From an uncultured Desulfobacterium sp. (GTDB lineage: Bacteria > Desulfobacterota > Desulfobacteria > Desulfobacterales > Desulfobacteraceae), in the NCBI GenBank assembly GCA_937124525.1, contig CAKZLA010000333.1, forward strand, positions 1-6,644: a stretch of 6,644 nucleotides of DNA. Direction: 5' to 3'. Below, in pieces: positions 1 to 6,007 of this stretch; within the stretch, counting starts at the first letter, position 1, and each line of letters starts with the position of its first letter. The notes under the pieces are model-generated. The model saw nothing but the letters and a program-made list of their open reading frames with translations. It had not been told where the DNA came from and made no database searches. A program made the position numbers and the translations under genes.

Positions 1-39
1 CCCGATGGCCCACGAACTATCCTGAATAATCAGAATTGC

Positions 40-95
40 TGCATGAATGGTCTGCCAATCCCGAAAGTTGAGTTAAATAAAATATATTCATGCAA
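40..95 (+). repeat. 9-bp inverted repeat flanking the synthetase leader
   Basis: TGCATGAAT (40-48) and ATTCATGCA (87-95) are perfect reverse complements separated by 38 bases. The right arm ends at the Shine-Dalgarno and covers the unused ATG at 90. It could form a long-loop hairpin or represent two separated binding half-sites. It may also be chance. Confidence 0.35.
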
Positions 96-100
96 AAGGA
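94..100 (+). promoter_or_regulatory. Shine-Dalgarno deciding the start of the acyl-CoA synthetase
   Basis: AAAAGGA is followed by seven bases and then ATG at 108. It lies inside the reading frame opened by the alternative ATG at 90, which has only AT-rich sequence before it. The site therefore supports initiation at 108, six codons downstream of the longest frame. Confidence 0.6.
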
Positions 101-107
101 TATCTCC

Positions 108-1814
108 ATGCATCTACCCCGGTATGAGAAGAACAGAGTCAATATAGGACAATTGCTTGATATCGTAACAGATCAATTCAGTGACAAGCAATTTTTGAAA
201 TACCACAAATCAGGTATTAATCAAACCTACAGGCAAATTCAAGAAATATCAAATGATGCTGCCAAGGGATTCATGGCGTTGGGAATAAACAAAGGCGATC
301 ATGTTGCTTTGTGGGCCAACAATATTCCTGAATGGATATATGCCAAGTTTGCCATTGCCAAGGCCGGAGGCGTCATTGTTACCGTCAACACAAGCCTTAG
401 ATGTTTTGAAATGGAATACCTCATCAGGCAATCCGATGCAACCACCCTTGTCATGGTGGGGGGGGTAAGGGAAGGAGATGAATATGTGAAAATTATCCAG
501 ACACTTTGCCCGGAGTTGAAAACAAGTTTTCCTGGCAAATTAAATAGTCGGCTTTTTCCCAAGTTGAAAAATATTGTCCTTTTGGAAGATGACAATCACC
601 CTGGAATTATCACTTGGAAAGAGATGATCAAGCTGGGTAAGCAGACAAGTAATGAGGCATTAAAAATTCGTCAGGATTCCGTAAATTCTGAAGACATTGT
701 GAATATTCTTTATACATCCGGGACCACAGGTTCACCCAAAGGGGTTATGCTCTCACATAAAAATATTATTGGAAATGCCCACAGCCTTGCCAGGAATCTG
801 GGTTTATACAGCCGGGACATCGTTTGTGTACCGGTTCCATTCTTCCACTGTTTTGGGTGTGTGGCCGGTATTTTATCCTGCCTGGTATCTGGATCAACCC
901 TGTGTCCGATTCCCTCTTTTTCCCCCCGGGAAGTTCTGGAAACTGTGCAAGAGCTGCAATGCACTGTAATCCATGGTGTTTCTACCATGTTCCTTGCAGA
1001 AATGGAGGAGATGACGACAAAAAAATATGACACAACCAGTCTTAGGACAGGCATCATTGCAGGTGCCACGGTTACTCCCCAATTAATGCAGCAGATTATA
1101 GCTGTAATGGGTATCTCTGAACTTAGTATAGCCTATGGCCAAACCGAAACTTCGCCAGCGATTACCGCTACAAATTCCAATGATTCCATTGAAAAACGTT
1201 TTGAAACCGTGGGACGTCCGCTACCCGGTGTGGAAGTCAGGGTTGTGAAACCATCCGGTGAAGAGGTCGCAACCGGTTCACAGGGAGAATTGTGTGTACG
1301 GGGCTATAATGTAATGAAGGGATATTATAAAAAGCCTGAAGCCACCCAGACAGCAATTGACGATTCAGGATGGCTGCACACCGGAGATCTGGGCAGATTG
1401 GATGAAGATGGGTATTGCATAATCACAGGGAGAATAAAGGATGTTATCATTAGGGGAGGCGAAAATATATATCCTGTTGAGATCGAAACCTTTCTTCTGA
1501 CCCACCCTGATATCATGGAGGTGCAGGTTGTCGGTGTTCCTGATGAAAAATATGGAGAGCAAGTGCATGCGTTTGTTAAACTATCCTCCCATAAATCTAT
1601 CATAGAAGAAGAGTTAAAGGATTATTGTAAAAATAAAATTGCCTTTCATAAAATTCCAACTTGTTTTATTTTTACCAGGAAGTATCCCACAACAGCCAGT
1701 GGTAAAGTGCAAAAATTCAAATTGGTTGAACAGGTTTTGGAAAAAATGCAACAAAATAAATCTGAGGGGATTCCCAGCGGTGTGTCCGAGGCCGATGTTG
1801 TGAGCAATCCTTAA
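108..1814 (+). CDS. ACSF2-like acyl-CoA synthetase (AMP-binding)
   Basis: Activates a fatty or other carboxylic acid to its CoA thioester through an acyl-adenylate, in the cytoplasm. Numbering from ATG 108 (568 residues), the adenylation motifs are all visible: the P-loop YTSGTTGSPKG at 202-212, YGQTE at 343-347, the ribose-binding Asp in HTGD at 427, GRIKD at 441-445, the hinge and CoA region RGGENIYPVEIE from 449, and the catalytic Lys of SGKVQK at 533. From memory the closest family is ACSF2-type medium-chain acyl-CoA synthetases, which share GGENIYP, KIPK/KIPT-like and SGKxQKFKL blocks. The exact substrate is not readable. An upstream in-frame ATG at 90 exists, but AAAAGGA at 94-100 lies seven bases before ATG 108, which favours 108. 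The last 20 or so residues form a short extra tail. The TetR gene follows after 17 bp, so the two are probably one operon. Confidence 0.93.
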   Translation: MHLPRYEKNRVNIGQLLDIVTDQFSDKQFLKYHKSGINQTYRQIQEISNDAAKGFMALGINKGDHVALWANNIPEWIYAKFAIAKAGGVIVTVNTSLRCFEMEYLIRQSDATTLVMVGGVREGDEYVKIIQTLCPELKTSFPGKLNSRLFPKLKNIVLLEDDNHPGIITWKEMIKLGKQTSNEALKIRQDSVNSEDIVNILYTSGTTGSPKGVMLSHKNIIGNAHSLARNLGLYSRDIVCVPVPFFHCFGCVAGILSCLVSGSTLCPIPSFSPREVLETVQELQCTVIHGVSTMFLAEMEEMTTKKYDTTSLRTGIIAGATVTPQLMQQIIAVMGISELSIAYGQTETSPAITATNSNDSIEKRFETVGRPLPGVEVRVVKPSGEEVATGSQGELCVRGYNVMKGYYKKPEATQTAIDDSGWLHTGDLGRLDEDGYCIITGRIKDVIIRGGENIYPVEIETFLLTHPDIMEVQVVGVPDEKYGEQVHAFVKLSSHKSIIEEELKDYCKNKIAFHKIPTCFIFTRKYPTTASGKVQKFKLVEQVLEKMQQNKSEGIPSGVSEADVVSNP

Positions 1815-1831
1815 AAAATAAAGGAATATTC

Positions 1832-2461
1832 ATGAATCTCAATGAACGTAAACATCAGGCAAAAAGGAACAGCAAAGAAGCGATACTTAAAGCGGCACGA
1901 AAAGTGTTTTCAGAAAAAGGTTTCAATCGCGCGACTGTGGAAGAAATTACTTCTAAGGCAGAGTTGAGTCCGGGCACGCTGTATTTGTATTTTAAAAGCA
2001 AGGAAGAGCTTTATACCTTCCTGTCCATTGCTGTTTTGAAACGTTTCTCCGTAGAAAATCAAAAAATTGCGGATTGTGCGATTCCGGTGGAAGAAAAAAT
2101 GGAGCGTTATTGTGATATTTTTATGGATGTTTACGATCATGATCCTACCATCCTGATTAATCTTTTTCATCTTCAATCAGGAGAAGCCTTACATTATCTT
2201 TCGGATGAGGCTACGCAACAGTTGAAAAAATATTCCGCGTTGGCCTATGGTTCAATGGTTGCTACAATTAAGGAGGGTATTGAGTCAGGGGTTTATATCA
2301 ATGAGTATCCCATGGCTCTGGCGGATATCCTTTGGGGGGCCTATGCAGGGGTGGTGCTATGGGTGAACTCCAAGCGTTTGTTGAATGATCAGAAAAACTT
2401 TGTCAAATCAACATTAGAAATTGCGTTTAAAATTATTTTACAGGGTATGAAAACGAATTAA
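1832..2461 (+). CDS. TetR/AcrR-family transcriptional regulator
   Basis: A 209-residue one-component DNA-binding repressor. The N-terminal TetR helix-turn-helix spans about residues 15-62: an AILKAARKVFSEKGF helix, ATVEEITSKAELS, then the recognition helix and family signature GTLYLYFKSKEELY at 48-61. The helical C-terminal part (about 70-205) should bind a ligand and form the dimer. It is too divergent to name a ligand, but the neighbouring acyl-CoA synthetase suggests a fatty acid or acyl-CoA, as for FadR-type TetR proteins. Start ATG 1832 has AAGGA at 1821-1825 with a six-base spacer. The 17-bp gap to the synthetase implies co-transcription, and so probable autoregulation of the pair (inference). 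No clear intrinsic terminator follows. The promoter before the synthetase is not convincingly visible either. Confidence 0.92.
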   Translation: MNLNERKHQAKRNSKEAILKAARKVFSEKGFNRATVEEITSKAELSPGTLYLYFKSKEELYTFLSIAVLKRFSVENQKIADCAIPVEEKMERYCDIFMDVYDHDPTILINLFHLQSGEALHYLSDEATQQLKKYSALAYGSMVATIKEGIESGVYINEYPMALADILWGAYAGVVLWVNSKRLLNDQKNFVKSTLEIAFKIILQGMKTN

Positions 2462-2822
2462 GACATGGTCATAATTTTGCCAGCCTGAACAGTTGGAGAA
2501 TTGCCCCCCAAGAAGAAGCCTACCCCCCTTCCAAATTCTAAGCCAACATTACTGCCCGTACGAGATCGCAGTCAAAAAAATCAAATCCCCAAAAAACTTG
2601 CCATGGCTTAAAAAAAGCCTATCTTAAATCATATTGTCTATGATGGCCTTGATGAGTTGCACGGGCCGGATCCCCCGTGGTCCACGAAACAATTATAAAA
2701 GCCATGCCTGACTTTAAGCAGGTTTGGGAAGGAAACAGGGTGATGTTCAGATTACACAGACTGAAAAAAAATCAAAAAATGACATCAAAAAGGGGAAAAA
2801 GGACCAGAAGAACCTGGACAAA
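2462..2822. other. Intergenic region between tetR and selO
   Basis: I find no recognisable protein gene here apart from the possible short frame at 2743-2826. The first part has two C6 runs and several A runs. GGCTT and AAGCC (2605-2619) form a small hairpin with an A-rich loop, but no T run follows on the plus strand, so it is not a good terminator. CGTGGTCCACG (2676-2686) is a perfect small inverted repeat that could be an operator. From 2764 on the sequence is strongly A-rich (runs of 8, 6, 5 and 5 A). No clear promoter for selO could be picked out. Confidence 0.5.
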
Positions 2823-2826
2823 TTGA
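2743..2826 (+). CDS. Possible 27-residue Lys/Arg-rich leader ORF upstream of selO
   Basis: ATG 2743 is preceded by AAGGA (2729-2733) with a nine-base spacer, the best initiation site in this region. The frame encodes a very basic 27-residue peptide beginning MFRLHRLKKNQK. It ends at TGA 2824-2826, which overlaps the TTG at 2823-2825 that can start SelO (TTGA overlap). This is the arrangement of a translationally coupled leader peptide. Alternatively, the ATG is the true or ancestral start of SelO and the frame is joined by a one-base shift in the A8 run at 2764-2771. No family is recognisable, and chance is a real possibility. Confidence 0.3.
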   Translation: MFRLHRLKKNQKMTSKRGKRTRRTWTN

Positions 2827-4406
2827 CCTTTGATAATCGTTTTGTCCGGGAGTTGCCGGAAGATTCTCGCAACCACCGTCAGCCACGGCAGGTGATAGGT
2901 GCTTGTTATTCCCGGGTGACCCCCGTGCCGGTGTCCAATCCTACCCTTGTGGCCCATTCCCGGGAGGCGGCCGACCTCATTGATCTGCCCGAAGCCGCCT
3001 GTCTGAATCCTCAATTTATCCGGGTATTTTCCGGCAATGAACTACTTTCGGGTATGGACCCCTTTGCCATGTGCTATGGGGGGCATCAGTTTGGGAATTG
3101 GGCAGGACAGCTGGGGGATGGCCGGGCCATAAACCTGGGGGAGGTGATTAACCAACAGGGTCATCGATGGGTCTTACAGCTTAAAGGGGCAGGGCTCACC
3201 CCCTATTCCCGCACCGCCGATGGGCTAGCTGTGTTGCGATCCTCCCTCCGGGAGTTTTTGTGCAGTGAGGCCATGTTTCACCTGGGAGTTCCCACCACCC
3301 GCGCGTTGAGTCTTGTCACCACCGGTGAGCAGGTGGTCCGGGACATGTTTTATGACGGACATCCCAAAGAGGAACCCGGGGCAGTGGTGTGCCGCATGGC
3401 CCCTTCATTTATCCGGTTCGGTAATTTCCAGATCCTGGCGGCCCGGAATGAAATAGATTTATTAAAACAATTGGTGGATTACACCATTAAAACGGATTTT
3501 CCTCATCTGGGCACCCCTTCAAAGGAAACCTATCTTCAATGGATAAAACAGGTGTGCCGCACCACCGCAGAAATGGTGATTCACTGGATGCGGGTGGGGT
3601 TTGTCCACGGGGTGATGAACACCGATAACATGTCCATTCTGGGGCTTACCATTGATTATGGTCCCTATGGCTGGCTGGAAAACTATGACCCCACCTGGAC
3701 CCCCAACACAACTGATGCTGCTGGACGACGGTATTGTTTTGGTAATCAATCCGGCATTGCCCATTGGAATTTGGTTCAGTTGGCCAATGCCATCTATCCC
3801 CTCATCGGGGAGGTTGCTCCCCTTCAGGAGGCCATGGAAGTCTATGCTGATGTTTACACCAGTGGGTGGCAGGCGATGATGGCCCAAAAGCTGGGCCTTT
3901 CGGCATTTAAAAAGGATACAGACGAACCGCTCATAAAGGATCTTATAGATCTTTTGCCTCTGGTGGAGACAGACATGACCCTATTTTTTAGGAATTTGGC
4001 CGACATTTCAATTCCCGGGGGGCCAGTGGATCTCATGGATGGGGAAACCCTCATGGCATCAATTATGAACGCATTTTACACACCGGAGAAAATTACCCCG
4101 ACTTACCGGAGAAAAATGGTTTCCTGGCTGAAAACCTATGTGGGGAGACTGGCGGTGGATGAACGGTCCCAAGATACCCGACGACATCTCATGAACCAGG
4201 TAAACCCAAAGTTTGTTCTGCGAAACTACTTGGCTCAGCAGGCCATTAACAGTGCACAAGCGGGGGATTATTCCATGGTCAATGAGCTGCTCGACGTGAT
4301 GCGGTATCCTTATGAGGACCAGCCTGGCAAAGAAGCCTTTGCAAAAAAAAGGCCTGAATGGGCCCGCAACCGCCCGGGCTGTTCCATGCTCTCCTGCAGT
4401 TCGTGA
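2823..4406 (+). CDS. selO: SelO protein adenylyltransferase (YdiU/UPF0061 family)
   Basis: A pseudokinase-fold enzyme that transfers AMP from ATP to hydroxyl side chains of proteins. In E. coli it is linked to redox stress. Numbered from TTG 2823 (527 residues), the core residues are present: Lys121 in LKGAGLTPYSR, Glu144 in LREFL, Asp268 and Asn269 in HGVMNTDN, and Asp278 in DYG. The C-terminus SCSS puts Cys525 at the position that is selenocysteine in animal SelO, so the protein is complete and uses a TGC codon there. The start is uncertain. TTG 2823 gives MTFDNRFVRELPED, a typical family beginning, but has only a weak GGA before it. The frame is open upstream to TTG 2724, adding 33 Lys-rich residues without a good ribosome site, and the best nearby ATG (2743) is out of frame. 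By eye the gene is more GC-rich than its neighbours. Confidence 0.93.
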   Translation: MTFDNRFVRELPEDSRNHRQPRQVIGACYSRVTPVPVSNPTLVAHSREAADLIDLPEAACLNPQFIRVFSGNELLSGMDPFAMCYGGHQFGNWAGQLGDGRAINLGEVINQQGHRWVLQLKGAGLTPYSRTADGLAVLRSSLREFLCSEAMFHLGVPTTRALSLVTTGEQVVRDMFYDGHPKEEPGAVVCRMAPSFIRFGNFQILAARNEIDLLKQLVDYTIKTDFPHLGTPSKETYLQWIKQVCRTTAEMVIHWMRVGFVHGVMNTDNMSILGLTIDYGPYGWLENYDPTWTPNTTDAAGRRYCFGNQSGIAHWNLVQLANAIYPLIGEVAPLQEAMEVYADVYTSGWQAMMAQKLGLSAFKKDTDEPLIKDLIDLLPLVETDMTLFFRNLADISIPGGPVDLMDGETLMASIMNAFYTPEKITPTYRRKMVSWLKTYVGRLAVDERSQDTRRHLMNQVNPKFVLRNYLAQQAINSAQAGDYSMVNELLDVMRYPYEDQPGKEAFAKKRPEWARNRPGCSMLSCSS

Positions 4407-4517
4407 AATTTTCCTTAAGCCATGGACAAATGCTACTGTTTTGTTTTAAAATATGGCATACCTCATGTCAGAAGTAAAGGATGCCAAGTTCTGTATTGAT
4501 CATTTAGCGGTTTGAAA

Positions 4518-4546
4518 TGGACTTTTGAGGATGCCGCGTGTATAAA
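4518..4546 (+). promoter_or_regulatory. Candidate sigma-70 promoter for bfr
   Basis: TGGACT (4518-4523, four of six to TTGACA) and TATAAA (4541-4546, five of six to TATAAT) are separated by 17 bases. Transcription would begin near 4553, leaving a leader of about 130 nt before bfr. The downstream TTGACA at 4547-4552 has no good -10 at 16-18 bp. Called by eye only. Confidence 0.35.
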
Positions 4547-4562
4547 TTGACAGAATATTGAT

Positions 4563-4580
4563 TTATAATTTTTGTTATAA
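4563..4580. repeat. AT-rich inverted repeat TTATAA-N6-TTATAA upstream of bfr
   Basis: Two copies of the self-complementary TTATAA (4563-4568 and 4575-4580) are separated by six bases, about one helical turn centre to centre (12 bp). The site lies just after the candidate promoter. An operator for an iron or redox regulator is possible. It does not match the classical E. coli Fur box well. Confidence 0.3.
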
Positions 4581-4588
4581 GATAAATG

Positions 4589-4607
4589 CTGGGCTATTAT
4601 GTCCCAG
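4589..4607 (+). repeat. Small hairpin in the bfr leader
   Basis: CTGGG (4589-4593) pairs with CCCAG (4603-4607) across a nine-base loop. No T run follows, so it is not an intrinsic terminator. It may be an RNA structure in the leader. Confidence 0.3.
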
Positions 4608-4638
4608 TTATTGAGCCAGGCAGAAGCCCGTTATGTCA

Positions 4639-4650
4639 GGTTCCGGAACC
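4639..4650. promoter_or_regulatory. Perfect 12-bp palindrome before bfr, possible operator
   Basis: GGTTCCGGAACC is fully self-complementary with no spacer and ends 33 bases before the bfr ATG, between the leader hairpin and the Shine-Dalgarno. It is GC-rich in an otherwise AT-rich leader. It could be a dimeric repressor site or form a cruciform or RNA stem. I cannot assign a regulator. Confidence 0.4.
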
Positions 4651-4683
4651 AAGAAATGAACAGTCTTATTCAGAGGAGGGAAA

Positions 4684-5223
4684 ATGGATAAAAAATTAAA
4701 GGAAGAAAAACGGAAAAAAGTCATTGATGTTTTAAACAAAGCACGATCCATGGAGTTGCTTGCCATAACCCAATACATGAATCAGCATTATAACCTGGAT
4801 GACATGGATTATGGTGCGCTGGCTGGCAAGGTTAAACTCATTGCCATTGATGAAATGCGCCATGCAGAGATGTTTGCAGAGCGTATCAAGGAACTCGGCG
4901 GTGACCCATGCACAGAGCCCGACGGAAAGGTTACCCGGGGGCAGCAGATAGAGGGGATTTTTCCCTTTGATGCCGAGCTTGAGGATGATACGATCGCCGA
5001 CTACAATCAATTTCTTCTGGTGTGTCGGGAGAATGGGGACAGCACCAGCATGAAGATTTTTGAGGCGATTATTGATGAGGAACAGATTCATTTTAATTAT
5101 TTTGACAATATTAGCGGGCATATCGAAAAACTGGGCAGCTCATACCTTTCCAATATTGCAGGGACACCGTCTGGCACGGGACTTGTGCCCAGCGGATTTG
5201 CCATTACCGGCGACGGAAATTAG
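4684..5223 (+). CDS. bfr: Bacterioferritin, Desulfovibrio type
   Basis: A 179-residue ferritin-like four-helix protein that would assemble into a 24-subunit cage. It oxidises Fe(II) with oxygen or peroxide and stores ferric iron. The di-iron ligands are all visible: Glu24 (MELLAITQY), Glu57 and His60 (DEMRHAE), Glu100, Glu133 and His136 (EEQIHF). Met58, between Glu57 and His60, matches the axial heme ligand. Their positions are those of D. desulfuricans Bfr (Glu23, Glu56, His59, Glu99, Glu132, His135, Met57 from memory) plus one. That protein carries iron-coproporphyrin III instead of heme b, which may hold here. The IAGTPSGTG tail is also shared. ATG 4684 has a strong AGGAGG at 4674-4679. 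It stands alone between selO, 277 bp upstream, and a terminator. No rubredoxin gene is adjacent, unlike in D. desulfuricans. Confidence 0.95.
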   Translation: MDKKLKEEKRKKVIDVLNKARSMELLAITQYMNQHYNLDDMDYGALAGKVKLIAIDEMRHAEMFAERIKELGGDPCTEPDGKVTRGQQIEGIFPFDAELEDDTIADYNQFLLVCRENGDSTSMKIFEAIIDEEQIHFNYFDNISGHIEKLGSSYLSNIAGTPSGTGLVPSGFAITGDGN

Positions 5224-5268
5224 CACCCAGCGGATATAATTTGTCTTTTTTGTCAAGGAATATAGACT

Positions 5269-5322
5269 ACGCAGGTGCACCCTGCACCCGGGTTAAAAAA
5301 ATCGGGTTCATCTGCGTTTTTA
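5269..5322 (+). terminator. Intrinsic terminator of bfr
   Basis: ACGCAGGTGCACCC (5269-5282) pairs with GGGTTCATCTGCGT (5304-5317) in 13 of 14 positions, with one G-U pair and one C/T mismatch. The loop is 21 bases, and T5317-T5321 plus an AT-rich stretch follow the stem. An alternative inner hairpin, GGTGCA/TGCACC, lies at 5274-5288. The T run is on the plus-strand side, so it ends bfr transcription. No equivalent T run is seen for the convergent minus-strand gene. Confidence 0.8.
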
Positions 5323-5372
5323 TTTATAAGCTTTTAAGCCCGGCGCGTCTGCTCGTGTAAGCCATGGATGTA

Positions 5373-5813
5373 TTATCGATCACGGGTGCTGTCTTCAGGG
5401 CTGAACATCAATGCCATAGACCTGACCAGACCCAGACATAATAGCAAAATTCCAAATCCTACAAGTGTATTGCACCCCATCTTTTCATGGGCATACAATT
5501 GAATTATCAATTCCCGGACAATAAAAACAATGGCCGGATCAATCATACTGTGAAGCCGAATCCGTTTTGCTTTAAAATATTCTATAAAACCACGAAAAAG
5601 TTCAATCATGACCAGAAAGCTAAGGATATCTGTGACGGCATCGGATAAATTATTGCCGATTATGTTGCCGTTGAAAAAGGCTTTGATTGAATAGAGATTC
5701 TTTCCAAGACTGAGTACCAGAAGAATGATGATATAAATGATCAAAATATTAATGATATATCTAATAGCAGTGTCAAATATAATAGGAATATCGAGTTGAT
5801 ATAATTTTTGCAT
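5373..5813 (-). CDS. PsiE-family small membrane protein
   Basis: A 146-residue inner-membrane protein with four predicted helices at about residues 16-37, 57-74, 90-108 and 115-137. Family features of phosphate-starvation-inducible PsiE are visible: a MIELFRGFIEYF segment at 69-80, a basic loop KAKRIRLH, then IDPAIVFIVRELIIQLYA at 91-108 with a charged Arg-Glu pair inside the third helix. The biochemical role of PsiE is unknown. In E. coli it responds to phosphate limitation, but no phosphate genes or evident Pho box accompany it here, so the symbol is left blank. The start has AAAGGGG just upstream (5818-5824 on the complement). The gene converges on bfr and lies 194 bp downstream of the TANGO2-family gene. 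It is clearly AT-rich. The family call is fairly sure, the function is not. Confidence 0.8.
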   Translation of the reverse strand: MQKLYQLDIPIIFDTAIRYIINILIIYIIILLVLSLGKNLYSIKAFFNGNIIGNNLSDAVTDILSFLVMIELFRGFIEYFKAKRIRLHSMIDPAIVFIVRELIIQLYAHEKMGCNTLVGFGILLLCLGLVRSMALMFSPEDSTRDR

Positions 5814-5828
5814 TTTTCCCCTTTAAAC

Positions 5829-5858
5829 GTTATAGTTCTAACTATTTACCAGGCTCAA
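5829..5858 (-). promoter_or_regulatory. Weak candidate promoter of the psiE-like gene
   Basis: On the complement, TTGAGC (5853-5858) and TATAAC (5829-5834) are 18 bases apart. The -10 overlaps the inverted repeat ATAGTT-CT-AACTAT at 5832-5845. The predicted start of transcription would fall on the Shine-Dalgarno, giving a very short leader, so the call is doubtful. Confidence 0.22.
5832..5845. repeat. Inverted repeat ATAGTT-N2-AACTAT upstream of psiE
   Basis: Perfect 6-bp arms with a two-base centre, 19 bases before the start codon of the psiE-like gene. Its position would suit a repressor binding near the promoter, but it is short and AT-rich. Confidence 0.3.
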
Positions 5859-5893
5859 TTTAAACAATTGACATTTGGTATGTGTTTAAATTG
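5856..5893. repeat. Perfect 11-bp inverted repeat upstream of psiE
   Basis: CAATTTAAACA (5856-5866) and TGTTTAAATTG (5883-5893) are exact reverse complements with 16 bases between them. The gap contains TTGACA on the plus strand. The stem is AT-rich and no T run follows in either direction, so a terminator is unlikely. It lies between the stop of the TANGO2-family gene and the psiE-like gene, as expected for an operator with two half-sites or a leader RNA stem. Confidence 0.55.
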
Positions 5894-6007
5894 TATTTAT
5901 TTTCGGTAAAATATATCACCGGAAGCAAATCGAGAGCTTTGTATATCATGGGACCGGCTTTTGGTTTAAGTTATTGCTTCATGATGATTTGTGGAACCGT
6001 TAAAACT

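Noticed and set aside
1..89. Plus-strand frame open from base 1 as a possible end of an upstream gene
   Set aside because: The frame runs to a TAG near 150, deep inside the synthetase, with no recognisable protein sequence. The region reads as a leader.
710..1069. 119-residue minus-strand frame inside the synthetase gene
   Set aside because: It is antisense to a conserved adenylation core and has no family features.
2605..2619. GGCTT/AAGCC hairpin as a terminator of the tetR operon
   Set aside because: The stem is only five bp, with an A-rich loop and no following T run on the plus strand.
3519..3887. 122-residue minus-strand frame inside selO
   Set aside because: It is antisense to the conserved SelO catalytic region, and its His/Pro/Gly-rich make-up is typical of a shadow frame.
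4404..4406. TGA at the end of selO as a selenocysteine codon
   Set aside because: The Sec-equivalent position is already filled by a TGC cysteine in SCSS, and TGA follows at the normal family C-terminus.
4547..4569. TTGACA with TATAAT as the bfr promoter
   Set aside because: The spacer is only 11 bases, far too short for a sigma-70 promoter.
5869..5898. TTGACA (plus strand) upstream of 5882 as a promoter
   Set aside because: There is no good -10 at 16-18 bp and no plausible plus-strand gene downstream. It lies inside the inverted-repeat gap.
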